From NCBI RefSeq assembly GCF_002163625.1, contig NZ_CP020892.1, positions 930,001-994,000 of the forward strand: a stretch of 64,000 nt of DNA, given 5' to 3'. The translations under genes were made by a program, and so were the position numbers. The DNA is from Pseudomonas sp. M30-35 (GTDB taxonomy: Bacteria; Pseudomonadota; Gammaproteobacteria; Pseudomonadales; Pseudomonadaceae). Each line of letters begins with the position of its first letter. Within the stretch, counting starts at the first letter, position 1. The notes under the pieces are model-generated. The model saw only the letters and a list, made by a program, of their open reading frames with translations, was not told the DNA's origin and did no database searches. Positions 44,264 through 53,589 of this stretch are shown here, piece by piece.

Positions 44264-46345
44264 ATGTTCGCCCCCGCTAACCAGACCCACTTCAGCCTGA
44301 ATATTGAAGGCCTTAGCCACGATTTACAGGTGCTCGAATTCACGGGCCGCGAGGCGATCAGCCAGCCTTACGAATTTGAGTTAGAACTGGTCAGCGAGCG
44401 TCCAGACCTCGACCTCGAAAGCTTTCTGCATCAGCCAGCATTTCTTGCGCTGTCTCAGGCCGGCAATGGCATCCATGGGCATATTTACCGCATTGCCCAA
44501 GGCGAATCCGGCAAGCGTCTGACCCGTTATCACATCAGCTTGCGACCCCAGCTTTATTACCTGTCGCAGCGGGTTAATCAGCGTATCTTTCAGAACCTGA
44601 GCGTGGCTCAGATCATTAGCCAAGTGCTTGAAGAGCACGGCATTCAGGCTGACGCCTACCAATTTAAACTCGGCTCGATTTACCCCGAGCGCGAGTATTG
44701 CGTGCAGTACGACGAGTCTGACCTGCACTTTGTTCAGCGCCTGTGCGAGGAAGAAGGTATTCACTACCATTTTCAGCACAGCGCCCAAGGCCACATGCTG
44801 GTGTTTGGCGATGACCAGGCACCCTTCCTCAAACTTGAGCCCACCGCCTACCAACAAGACAGTGGCCTGGTCGCCGACAAACCAGTGATCAAGCGTTTCG
44901 GCGTGCGTGTGAAAACCCGTACCAGTCGGGTGACCCGCCGCGATTACGACTTCGAAAAGCCGCGTATGACCTTGGAAGCGGCAGTCAAAAGTGAGTTCAA
45001 GCCCGACCTTGAAGACTACGATTATCCGGGCCGTTTTGTTGACCGCGAGCGCGGCAAGCATCTCAGCCAACGTGCGCTGGAGCGTCACCGTCACGATTAC
45101 CAATTAGCCGAAGGCGAGGGTGATCAAAGCTTGCTGGTCAGCGGTCACTTTCTGGCGTTTACCGATCACCCTCGCGCGGCGTGGAACGACCTTTGGCTGC
45201 TGACTGAAATCGAGCACGAAGGCAAGCAGCCGCAAGTGCTGGAGGAGTCCGTAACCAGTGATACCAAAGCCGCTGATGGCTTCCAGCAAGGCTATCGCAA
45301 TCGCTTTAAAGCCACGCCTTGGACGGTGCCTTTCCGGCCCAGCTTGCAGCATCCTAAACGGCGTATCCTCGGCAGCCAGAGTGCAGTCGTAACCGGCCCG
45401 GTGGGTGAAGAAATCTACTGTGATCAGTATGGCCGGGTGAAGGTTGAGTTCTTTTGGGACCGCGCCGATTTCGGCACGGACAAAAGCAGTTGCTGGTTGC
45501 GCGTCGCCTCAAGCTGGGCGGGCAATAACTACGGCGCCATCGCCATACCGAGAATCGGCATGGAAGTAGTGGTCAGCTTCCTCGAAGGCGACCCGGATCA
45601 ACCGCTGGTTACCGGCTGTTTGCACCATAAAGAAAACCCGGTGCCTTATGAGCTACCTGCCAACAAAACCCGCAGCGTGTTCAAAAGCCTAAGCTCACCG
45701 GGCGGCGGTGGTTTTAATGAATTGCGTATCGAAGACAAAAAGGGCGAAGAACAAATCTTCGTCCATGCGCAAAAAGACTGGGACGAAAACGTCGAGCACG
45801 ACCAGAAAATCCGTATCGGCAACGAACGCAACGACACGATCGTGGCCAACAGCTATAGCGAATTCAAAGCCGAAGAGCACCGCACCACCCGCGCGGACCG
45901 CAAGACCGATGTCAAAGCCAGCGACCACATCACCGTTGGCCAAAACCAGCACATCAAAATCGGCACCAGCCAGTTCATCAAGGCCGGCAATGAAATCCAC
46001 CTGTCCAGTGGCCTGAAAGTTGTGCTCGAAGCAGGCAGCGAACTGACCTTCAAAGCCTCCGGCAGCTTTATCAAATTCGACGCCAGCGGCGTCACCCTCG
46101 TCGGCCCAAGCATCAAATCCAACAGCGGCGGCAGCCCCGGCAAAGGCAGTGGCGCAGCGCCGTTGTTGCCGGGCAAGGTTAAGGCGGCTGATGCGGATGT
46201 GCCTGGCGCGCTGCTTAAGCAGCGTTTGCGTGAGGATGTTCCAATCGTAGAGTTGTGTCAGAAACCGATTGGCGGAACTCCATTGCAGTGCCCGCTGGCT
46301 GACTGTCCATGCAGAGCAGCGATGAATGCAGGGGCGAGTGCATGA
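44264..46345 (+). CDS. vgrG: Type VI secretion spike protein VgrG
   Basis: This is a 693-aa VgrG (TssI). AGAGGAAC lies before the ATG. The gp27-like half (EFTGREAISQPYEFELELVSE, QRVNQRIFQNLSVAQIISQVLEE) is followed by the gp5 OB fold (VTGPVGEEIYCDQYGRVKVEFFWDR, WAGNNYGAIAIPRIGMEVVVSFLEGDPDQPLVTG) and a beta-helix spike (KTDVKASDHITVGQNQHIKI). The tail beyond the spike is short and Cys-rich (CPLADCPCRAAMNAG); no catalytic extension is visible. Its stop overlaps the DUF4123 gene start (ATGA). Confidence 0.96.
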   Translation: MFAPANQTHFSLNIEGLSHDLQVLEFTGREAISQPYEFELELVSERPDLDLESFLHQPAFLALSQAGNGIHGHIYRIAQGESGKRLTRYHISLRPQLYYLSQRVNQRIFQNLSVAQIISQVLEEHGIQADAYQFKLGSIYPEREYCVQYDESDLHFVQRLCEEEGIHYHFQHSAQGHMLVFGDDQAPFLKLEPTAYQQDSGLVADKPVIKRFGVRVKTRTSRVTRRDYDFEKPRMTLEAAVKSEFKPDLEDYDYPGRFVDRERGKHLSQRALERHRHDYQLAEGEGDQSLLVSGHFLAFTDHPRAAWNDLWLLTEIEHEGKQPQVLEESVTSDTKAADGFQQGYRNRFKATPWTVPFRPSLQHPKRRILGSQSAVVTGPVGEEIYCDQYGRVKVEFFWDRADFGTDKSSCWLRVASSWAGNNYGAIAIPRIGMEVVVSFLEGDPDQPLVTGCLHHKENPVPYELPANKTRSVFKSLSSPGGGGFNELRIEDKKGEEQIFVHAQKDWDENVEHDQKIRIGNERNDTIVANSYSEFKAEEHRTTRADRKTDVKASDHITVGQNQHIKIGTSQFIKAGNEIHLSSGLKVVLEAGSELTFKASGSFIKFDASGVTLVGPSIKSNSGGSPGKGSGAAPLLPGKVKAADADVPGALLKQRLREDVPIVELCQKPIGGTPLQCPLADCPCRAAMNAGASA

Positions 46346-47145
46346 CAGATTTACAAAGTTGGCTGTTGCTGGAATATGCCGATGATCTACCAGAGAGACT
46401 TTACCGTCTTGGAGAAAACCCAGATCCATATCGACTGTTCGACGAAACTGAACTGGAGCCTTATGCCGAGCAAAGCCCTTTACTGATCAGTGCTGCGCAA
46501 AACCCGTCTATTGCTGCTGAGTTTTTTGCGCAGCCAAATGATTGGGTCGGTTTGAAGGTCGATAGCACTCAGTCTTTGCAAGTGGTGTTGCGACACCTGC
46601 GTCATATCCTGTTCGTTGGTTTTGATGGTGAGCGCAAAGGTGTGCTGCGTTACACCCATCCACGAACAGCCAGTTATTTCTTCCCGTCCCTTGATTCAAC
46701 TGAGCTTGTCACGTGGCTTGGACCGATTTGTGCGCTCTCTTGGTTCGCTGAAACGTGGCGCGATAGTGCTGTAGAGCAAGCAGAGTGGGTTAATCAAGAA
46801 AACCCAGATGCTGAGCAATGGCGAGTACCGGCCACATCTAGCGCTCTATTTTTGGGCAAGGGCCAAACTGAAGCATTGCAACGTCAGCAAACCGAGAAAT
46901 TTCTGTTTCACTGGTGGCAAAAACAGTCTCAACTTTCTTTCGATCAAGCCTTTGCCTATCTGCAAGAAGGCATGAATAGTGAGTTTTATTCAGCGGATTC
47001 GCTGAGCGCGTATCTCGATATTCGCACTACTTACCGAGAAATAGCAGCACCTGCCACGCTGCCGTCAGGTAGTGATGAAGCTCGTCTGAGCTACCTGGAA
47101 CAAAGTTTGAAAGGCAATGCGACCGACAAGGAAAGCTACGCATGA
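46342..47145 (+). CDS. DUF4123 T6SS effector chaperone
   Basis: This is a 267-aa DUF4123 (Tap/TEC) protein that loads an effector onto VgrG. The start at 46342 overlaps the vgrG stop (ATGA) and is preferred over an upstream GTG-like frame. Features are WLLLEYADDLPERLYRL near the start, YAEQSPLLI, VVLRHLRHILFVGFDGERKGVLRYTHPRTASYF (typical LRxHLR-like and YDP-type core) and WFAETW. Its stop overlaps the toxin's start (ATGA), so vgrG, chaperone and toxin are translated in tight coupling. Confidence 0.92.
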   Translation: MTDLQSWLLLEYADDLPERLYRLGENPDPYRLFDETELEPYAEQSPLLISAAQNPSIAAEFFAQPNDWVGLKVDSTQSLQVVLRHLRHILFVGFDGERKGVLRYTHPRTASYFFPSLDSTELVTWLGPICALSWFAETWRDSAVEQAEWVNQENPDAEQWRVPATSSALFLGKGQTEALQRQQTEKFLFHWWQKQSQLSFDQAFAYLQEGMNSEFYSADSLSAYLDIRTTYREIAAPATLPSGSDEARLSYLEQSLKGNATDKESYA

Positions 47146-50100
47146 GCGCAACTGTATCTTCACTTAGTGCAGGTGCTGCCTGCGAACCTGCCAAACTTAT
47201 TATTCAAGTAGTGGGAAAGGACCATCCTCAAAGTCAGCGTCTGGTCATTTATGATGAGACTGGCCAAGAGCAACAAGAGTGGCTAACCCAGCAGGACAAA
47301 CCTGAGTATCAAGAAAGTGCGACATTCAGCAGTGTGCTCCATGTGTGGGACTGGGAGGGGCAACCCAACCGTCACCTATGGCTAGAAATCGCGGCAAGTG
47401 AAGGTGGCCCCATTCGCCTGCCTTTACTTGACGACATGCGCCCAACGCCGCGCCAAGATGAACATCAGCTGCAGTGGAACCAAATAGTCCCTGTAGTGCC
47501 AATGACGGCTTTGCCCGGCAGCAAAAGTTTTTATGATCTGGGCACGCCAGTTTCAGTGCGTAGCGGCTTTATTTATGTGTTTTATCGCAATGCCCTTTGG
47601 CGTGAGCTTGAGGTGCGGATAGAGGGTGATAAAACCACTTATCACGACATAAATGTTGAGCGTTACCGGCAGGTTAACGGATTCAAAAAAGGTGCGCGTA
47701 AAGCCACAGGCCAACCTTTAGAGGATATTTGGCTGCCTTCCCAGTGGAATAACCGCCAGCCTACCGACATTCAACTGTGCTTTTCTGAAGTACAACTGAG
47801 TGCAGCTCGTCTCAAACGACTGGAACAAGATGAGGACATACTTCACGCCCGCTGCAAACGCCCAGATTTGCGGGTGTCTCAACGCAGCTTCAAGGGTATG
47901 TATGAAGGCCAGGCAAATGGTCAGGACATGCTCGAGGCCTTTGCAGCTTTTAATGTGCGCGACTACGCCAATCAGAGTGCAGTTGGTAAAGCGCGAGTCG
48001 TAAGGCTTAACCTTGGAGACCATGCGTTTCCGATAAGTTTGCCCGCACCACAGCGCGTTCGTGAACCTGACTATGAATGGCTCTTGAATCACCCAGGACG
48101 CTATATTTGCGACCTTACTGGCCAGTTCCCGGTCCAGAGCAAACAGACGGCTCAGAGCTACCTCGATAGCTGCGAACAGAAGGCGCCACAACAAGACACA
48201 CGCCTGCTTGAGCTTGAGGCGTGGCGTACCTGCTTGACAGATTTGGTCAAGCGTTCGCAGCCCGCCACCAGTGACGCAGCTGAAGACGAGCCAGCCCCTT
48301 CGCTTTGGGAGGCTCAACCAGCGGTAGCTGATGTATTGAGTGCTGCGCGCAACCGTCAACTCTGTGGTGTATTACTGGATGACCCTATGCATCGCATGCG
48401 TCATCTGGCAGCGCGTATAACGGACCTTCAACAAACACTTCCGCTATGTGCTCAGCGCGCTGCGCAGCATGCCAATCACGGCAGTGCAGTATTACTGCAG
48501 CAACTGGTTGTACCGAGGAGTTTGCAAGGGCAACGCAATCCTCTGCATGAAGCGCTGGAAAAAATTAATGAACAAGGCAAGCGTGATATCAACTGTTATA
48601 CCGCGACCCCCGAGCGGATTATGCTCTGGCGAGAGTTGGCGTATATACAAGACAACCTAAGTGATTACTTGGGGCAGAGCGAATTTCAGCAAACCCTTGC
48701 CGATCACTTGAGTCTTGACGGGTTTGATTACTTCGCTGCTTTTTATGCTGTTAGCCAATTGTTTGCAGGGCTCGCTGCGAGCCCCGCGCAATATGATCCG
48801 CTCGCGGTCAATACTGATCTGACTGATGCGCTTACGGGTATCAGTTCGTACAGCCCCACGGCTAGCAAAGGTCAGGCGTTCCTCAGTGAGGTGGCAAACA
48901 ATTCTCAGCATCCTTTAAACCTGATGATCTGGCCAACTTGCGATCAAGAGTCGTTGTGCGCTCCCTACCAGGCCCCGGCGCAGAAGGAAGAGAACCAAGG
49001 TGACGGGCATTTTCGAGCAACTGAACTGGCCCAGTTTGAAACCCAGGATGCTCCTGCAGCCAAGCCGGAAGATACCTTGGACACAAGCGCACTGATTAGC
49101 TTGATGGCCGCGGGTAGTTTGAACAGCACTCTCACTGCGCAGCTCAAGGCTGGAGCAAGTGCCCTGATGAGCATCTATGAAGGGCTTCAAGGCGCGATTA
49201 ATACCGCTCAAGGATCGGTAGATAACGCCCATGTTGAGGCGCGGTCTGCGCAGCAGGGTGCTCAAGCTGCAGCACGCAATCACACCCAAGCCAATGAAGC
49301 CTATGCCCAGCAGCGCGCAGCTCTTGCCAGCAGAGGCCGACAAGCAAGTGTGCGCTTGCATGGACAGGGGCTTGGGCAAATGCGCAGCACTCTGCCACAA
49401 GCTTTTAGCGGCGCGATGTTTATACGGCGCGGCAATGTAAATACCCGGGAGTATTATATTTTCGGGCTTGAGGATTTGCCGGAGGCCAGAGCTAATCGGT
49501 CTGTACGCATGTACGGCCAGTACCAGGACGCAGAAGGTAATCTTCTGGCCACCACTAATGGCCGACAGGCCGCGCGTGCCGGACTCACCCAAACCAGCGA
49601 CCACATGCTGGTGGCAATTGCGCGAACCGATGCAACCGCCAGGATGATTAGCACCCTGAACCAACAGTTCAATCAGGTGAACCAAGCTGCAGCGCAAACG
49701 CAGGCGGCCCAAGTGCGTAGCGCGCGTACCGAAGGCGCATTGCAGCAAGCAGTTGACGAGCTTGATGCGCGCAGTGGGTCCAGGTCTTATCGGGTACTCA
49801 ACTCAACGCCTTTTGCAGTAGGGGTGTTGATGTTGGAGCTTTGGAATGTGCGGACTGAATTGAATGCATATCAAACAACTGGCGCAGAAAAGGGGACGTG
49901 GCGTGCACGAGGAGGAAGCCTGGGAGCAGGACTGGATTTAGTTATTGCTATGGAAGCATTGACTGTGAAGTTTGTGAGTAATCAGTCGATCTTAGCCTCT
50001 GCCAGAAAAGTGTTGTTTACGATATCTGAAGACACTGCCAAGCGGATGTTTAAAACTACACTCGGGAAGCGATTTGCTAAGGAGTTCACTGGTCGTTTGA

Positions 50101-50954
50101 TAGGCCAAACGATAGCAGGCCTAATCTTCCTCGGCATAAACCTCTACGACGCTTGGTATGCGTTTCAGTGGGGTGATGATGCCATGTGGGGTTACCTGTT
50201 AATGGCTGGCGGGGCGCTAACAGGAGTGGGTGCCACCCTAATCACTGCTTCATCAATACTGGGCCTTACACCATTAGGCTGGGTGGCTTTAATTTTGATA
50301 GCCTCAGGTGCTGGTGTGGCGTATTGGCTTAGCAGTACGCCTGTTGAGGACTGGATGGCCAATGGCCCTTTCAGCGACAGCGATAGTTCAATCACCGCAT
50401 ATTTGCGTGATCCAGAAGAGGCGTTCTACCGGTTACTCGGGGTATTTGCTGGTATCCGCATTCAGGTCAATCAAAATCTGGACTTTGACGCGAGTGCCAA
50501 GCTCGATGTCAACGCAGAATTGCCGTACCCAATTAGGGCCGCGAATACCGTGGTCCGTATCGAGAGTAACTTACCAGGTTTGGTTGGGAGCTTAGGCAGC
50601 CTTAACCTTAAAACCGAATGTCGCATGCGTACCACCACTTCAACCTCAAGTCACGCAGCCTCGGTAGAAAGCTCCTTGGTCGGCCCACGTGTTGAACCAT
50701 TGGCCCAGCGCGCTTGGCCTAATGCCTTGGAGCTCTACTTCACTACCCCAGCCGCCCAGTCCAGCTCAGAAGGGGGCTATTTAAACCGGACTACATCCAG
50801 TGTGGCAGTCAAAGCGCAGTTCGGATTAACTGACGCCAATGGCAAAACTTGGTACTTTCCTGCGCCTACACCCAAAACGCAGGTGCTGGAGAGCGAGGCC
50901 AATAGGCAACCAGACTTTAGCGATGACGAGCAATCCTTCTGGGCCAGTGAATAA
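47142..50954 (+). CDS. T6SS effector, VasX/BTH_I2691-like pore-forming toxin
   Basis: This is a 1270-aa effector. The N-terminal part (about residues 15-170, LIIQVVGKDHPQSQRLVIYDE, SKSFYDLGTPVSVRSGFIYVFYRN) resembles the VasX/BTH_I2691 N-terminal region that pairs with DUF4123. A long middle follows, with a heptad-like stretch near residues 685-730 (VEARSAQQGAQAAARNHTQA). Three hydrophobic segments near residues 984-1065 (IGQTIAGLIFLGINLYDAW, YLLMAGGALTGVGATLITAS, GWVALILIASGAGVAYWL) suggest a colicin-like pore that depolarises the target's inner membrane. It overlaps the chaperone and is followed by two immunity-like genes. Toxicity is inferred. Confidence 0.85.
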   Translation: MSATVSSLSAGAACEPAKLIIQVVGKDHPQSQRLVIYDETGQEQQEWLTQQDKPEYQESATFSSVLHVWDWEGQPNRHLWLEIAASEGGPIRLPLLDDMRPTPRQDEHQLQWNQIVPVVPMTALPGSKSFYDLGTPVSVRSGFIYVFYRNALWRELEVRIEGDKTTYHDINVERYRQVNGFKKGARKATGQPLEDIWLPSQWNNRQPTDIQLCFSEVQLSAARLKRLEQDEDILHARCKRPDLRVSQRSFKGMYEGQANGQDMLEAFAAFNVRDYANQSAVGKARVVRLNLGDHAFPISLPAPQRVREPDYEWLLNHPGRYICDLTGQFPVQSKQTAQSYLDSCEQKAPQQDTRLLELEAWRTCLTDLVKRSQPATSDAAEDEPAPSLWEAQPAVADVLSAARNRQLCGVLLDDPMHRMRHLAARITDLQQTLPLCAQRAAQHANHGSAVLLQQLVVPRSLQGQRNPLHEALEKINEQGKRDINCYTATPERIMLWRELAYIQDNLSDYLGQSEFQQTLADHLSLDGFDYFAAFYAVSQLFAGLAASPAQYDPLAVNTDLTDALTGISSYSPTASKGQAFLSEVANNSQHPLNLMIWPTCDQESLCAPYQAPAQKEENQGDGHFRATELAQFETQDAPAAKPEDTLDTSALISLMAAGSLNSTLTAQLKAGASALMSIYEGLQGAINTAQGSVDNAHVEARSAQQGAQAAARNHTQANEAYAQQRAALASRGRQASVRLHGQGLGQMRSTLPQAFSGAMFIRRGNVNTREYYIFGLEDLPEARANRSVRMYGQYQDAEGNLLATTNGRQAARAGLTQTSDHMLVAIARTDATARMISTLNQQFNQVNQAAAQTQAAQVRSARTEGALQQAVDELDARSGSRSYRVLNSTPFAVGVLMLELWNVRTELNAYQTTGAEKGTWRARGGSLGAGLDLVIAMEALTVKFVSNQSILASARKVLFTISEDTAKRMFKTTLGKRFAKEFTGRLIGQTIAGLIFLGINLYDAWYAFQWGDDAMWGYLLMAGGALTGVGATLITASSILGLTPLGWVALILIASGAGVAYWLSSTPVEDWMANGPFSDSDSSITAYLRDPEEAFYRLLGVFAGIRIQVNQNLDFDASAKLDVNAELPYPIRAANTVVRIESNLPGLVGSLGSLNLKTECRMRTTTSTSSHAASVESSLVGPRVEPLAQRAWPNALELYFTTPAAQSSSEGGYLNRTTSSVAVKAQFGLTDANGKTWYFPAPTPKTQVLESEANRQPDFSDDEQSFWASE

Positions 50955-50975
50955 GTTTTGGATACCCCTTACACA

Positions 50976-52037
50976 ATGACCGATAAGACCTATTACGCCA
51001 GCACGGCTTATAACCCAGCGAATATCCCAGACCAGCCCGCTTCAACTGAGCGTTCTTGGTTACGTAAACTCGGAGCGACTCGTTTGCCTTGGGGGCGCAC
51101 TCAAGATGTGGCCCCGGAAAGTATCATGACTGACCCAACCCCAAAAAGTATGCGGTTTTGGGAGCAAGCCGATAAAGAGAAGGCAGAGGAGAAAGCTTTA
51201 GGTATTTATAAAGAAGGCCCCTTGGAAGGAGCCGAATTACATTGGCTATATGATCATGAACGTTTTCGCTATGCTGTTTTATCCAAGCGTTCGCACTTTT
51301 GGTTGTATCTTTTTGGGGGGGGGCGATTTTCATTTTATCTTTTTTTAGTTTTATCTGTTTTTGTGTATTTTGTAGAGGTTATCCAAACTAAACAGTCATG
51401 GTTGGCAGTTGCTATTGATAGTGCATCTTTTTATGGCCTTCTTCTAGGGATACCACTTTTCTGCTGGGGGCTCGGCTATTTAGTTGTCCATAAATTTCCC
51501 AAGCTATGGTTCAAACCTTCTCGCGGCCCAATTTGGGAGTTAAATCGGCGAACGGGGTTGGTTACCGTGTTTGACTATGACAATAACGGTGAATATAAAA
51601 AGAACGGGACGATAGGTGAACTCACCGCACCGTTCTACGAGTTCGATGCGTATTTGCGTACCTCGCCAGACCGGCAAGGTTTGCCGATGAACTTTTTGTA
51701 TATGGCCCACCGTTATCGCGATATCACCATTAACTTCGCCTCGCTTGTTGCGGCTGATCGCACGCCGAACCTGGCTTTTGCGCTCTGGGATTTTTTGCAG
51801 AACTACATGGATGTCACTCGTCCTCTGCCAGAGCTGCCATGCTTCGAAGAGTCCAGACACCTTGACCCGGTAAGTGCTGAGCACGATAAGCAGATTAATC
51901 GCCCGGCGCGTTACTGGATCGACATGGACGATGAAACCTTCGATGTTCAACTCAAAGAGATGTCTGGCCGCATCTTCGGTATCGACACCCTAAGCCGCCC
52001 CAACTTAATGGCGCAGCATGTTGAGTATGCGGACTGA
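50976..52037 (+). CDS. Putative immunity protein, intact copy
   Basis: This is a 353-aa membrane protein, 21 nt after the toxin stop, and so the probable immunity partner. Two hydrophobic segments (FYLFLVLSVFVYFVEVI and FYGLLLGIPLFCWGLGYLVV, about residues 118-168) are followed by a soluble domain (KPSRGPIWELNRRTGLVTVFD...). It resembles DUF6708-type neighbours of T6SS toxins as I recall, though I could not verify this. A run of nine G (51315-51323) codes for FGGGRF and keeps the frame open. The ATG at 50976 is chosen over a TTG at 50958; neither has a strong ribosome site. Membrane immunity suits a pore toxin. Confidence 0.75.
   Translation: MTDKTYYASTAYNPANIPDQPASTERSWLRKLGATRLPWGRTQDVAPESIMTDPTPKSMRFWEQADKEKAEEKALGIYKEGPLEGAELHWLYDHERFRYAVLSKRSHFWLYLFGGGRFSFYLFLVLSVFVYFVEVIQTKQSWLAVAIDSASFYGLLLGIPLFCWGLGYLVVHKFPKLWFKPSRGPIWELNRRTGLVTVFDYDNNGEYKKNGTIGELTAPFYEFDAYLRTSPDRQGLPMNFLYMAHRYRDITINFASLVAADRTPNLAFALWDFLQNYMDVTRPLPELPCFEESRHLDPVSAEHDKQINRPARYWIDMDDETFDVQLKEMSGRIFGIDTLSRPNLMAQHVEYAD
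51315..51323 (+). repeat. Poly-G run (9 G) in immunity copy 1, in frame
   Basis: Nine G in a row after TTTTT encode three Gly (F-GGG-R). One base more or fewer would shift the frame and end the protein early. Confidence 0.95.
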
Positions 52038-52169
52038 TCGAGCAGAAAGAGGGCTTAATAGGGGCCGATCATGTGTTCGCTGATTAAATGGGGTCTGTCC
52101 TTGCCCGGTCTTTAGCGATGACGAGCAATCCTTCTGGGCCAGTGAATAAGTTTGGATACCCTTTAGATA

Positions 52170-53229
52170 ATGACCGATAAGACCTATTACGCCAGCACGG
52201 CCTATAGCCCAGCGAATATTCCAGACCAACCCGCTTCAATCGAGCGTTCTTGGCTAAGGAAGCTTGGAGCGACTCGTTTGCCTTGGGGGCGTACTCAAGA
52301 TCTAGCTCCAGAACGATTTTTGGAAGATGACTCGCCAGAGAATATGCGTTACTGGGAAGAGGTGTTTAGAGAGCGCGAAGAAGAAAAAAAACGGGGTACC
52401 TGTAAACCAAAGCCTTTTGAAGGTGTAGACCTGCATGATGCGCTTGATCATGAGCACTTCCGTTACGCGCACCTATCCAAACGCTCTATTTTTTGGTGGT
52501 ATCTTTGGGGGGGGGCGATTTTCTTTTTATCTTTTTTTAGTTTTATCTGTTTTTGTGTATTTGATGTTTATCACTGCACTAGATGAATCATGGTTAGAAA
52601 CATTTATTAAATTAGTTCCACTTTTTTCTGTTGTCATAGGTACACCACTTTTCTGCTGGGGCCTCGGCTGGTTAGTTCTAAACAAATTCCCCAAGCTATG
52701 GTTCAAACCCTCTCGCGGCCCAATTTGGGAGTTTAATCGGCAAACGGGGTTGGTTACCGTGTTTGACTATGACAACAACGGTGAATACAAAAAGAACGGG
52801 ACGATAGGTGAACTCACCGCACCGTTCTATGAGTTCGATGCCTATTTGCGTACCTCGCCAGACCGGCAAGGTTTGCCGATGAACTTTCTGTATATGGCTC
52901 ACCGTTATCGCGATATCACCATTAACTTCGCTTCGCTTGTTGCGGCTGATCGCACGCCGAATCTGGCTTTTGCGCTCTGGGATTTTTTGCAGAACTACAT
53001 GGATGTCACTCGTCCTTTGCCAGAGCTGCCATGCTTCGAAGAGTCCAGACACCTGGACCCGGTAAGTGCTGAGCACGATAAGCAGATTAATCGCCCGGCG
53101 CGTTACTGGATCGACATGGACGATGAAACTTTCGATGATCAGCTCAAAGAGATGTCTGGCCGCATCTTCGGTATCGACACCCTGAGTCGCCCCAACATAA
53201 TGGCGCAGCATGTTGAGTATGCGGACTGA
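52170..53229 (+). pseudogene. Second immunity copy, frameshifted at a poly-G run
   Basis: The ATG at 52170 matches copy 1's start (MTDKTYYASTAY). The frame stops after 138 aa at 52586; the rest of the protein continues in the +1 frame to 53229. The break is at nine G (52507-52515); with eight G it would read W-GG-RFSFYLFL and rejoin the good frame. The last ~160 residues match copy 1 with two changes, while residues about 49-100 and the second membrane region differ strongly. It is either a phase-variable gene in the OFF state, a recent pseudogene, or a sequencing error in the homopolymer. Confidence 0.85.
52507..52515 (+). repeat. Poly-G run (9 G) in immunity copy 2, out of frame
   Basis: Nine G follow TTT; the frame from 52170 leaves the family frame here. 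Copy 1 has two more T before its G run, so an 8-G form is needed for an intact reading frame in this copy. Confidence 0.95.
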
Positions 53230-53274
53230 TCGAACGGAAAGAGGACTTAATAGGGGGATATCATGTGTTCGCTG

Positions 53275-53589
53275 CGTGCGGGCCGGCGCCCTGTTTCTCG
53301 TATTGGGTCGAGCGCGAGTAGCCGGTAAATAGACCTGAACTACAAGTTTGCGTTAATCAGCTTATCTCAACCAAGTACCTTTCAAGCATAAGGCTTAGCA
53401 ACTCTTCTTAACCAACACTTGTGCCCGTATCCGCAATGGCGTCACTACGTCGGCATATCCCTTAACCGCAACATTACCTGCTACGCCATTCGTGCGTGCT
53501 GTTTGGCCAAGTCAACTCAAGTCTATGCAACAAGCCTTAACGCCACCAAGCCAGCTAATCTGGCTCAGCATGCGCTTCTAGCCTATCAA
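53275..53589. other. Gap after the T6SS cluster
   Basis: No gene, hairpin terminator or mobile element end is recognised here. It joins the end of the duplicated immunity segment to the sulfate transport genes, which are convergent with it. Confidence 0.6.

Larger units (their letters stand above)
50915..53274. repeat. Tandem duplication of the immunity gene segment
   Basis: Bases 50915-52082 and 52110-53274 are two direct copies (about 1.17 kb, period 1195 bp) separated by 27 bp. Each copy starts inside the 3' end of the toxin gene (CTTTAGCGATGACGAGCAAT) and runs through an immunity gene to GTGTTCGCTG. The second copy therefore carries a duplicated 35-bp piece of the toxin's end. Confidence 0.95.

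Noticed and set aside
44381-45103. 240-aa open frame opposite vgrG
   Set aside because: It is the antisense shadow of vgrG; no start site or family motif.
46309-46341. Longer N-terminus for the DUF4123 protein
   Set aside because: The ATG at 46342 overlaps the vgrG stop as expected for coupled genes; the extra 11 residues have no family match.
45695-46429. 244-aa open frame opposite the end of vgrG
   Set aside because: It is the antisense shadow of the VgrG spike, rich in Ala, Val and Gly, without a ribosome site.
52435-53229. A separate 264-aa protein starting at 52435
   Set aside because: Its first residues come from a frame that copy 1 does not use; it is better read as the 3' part of the frameshifted second immunity copy.
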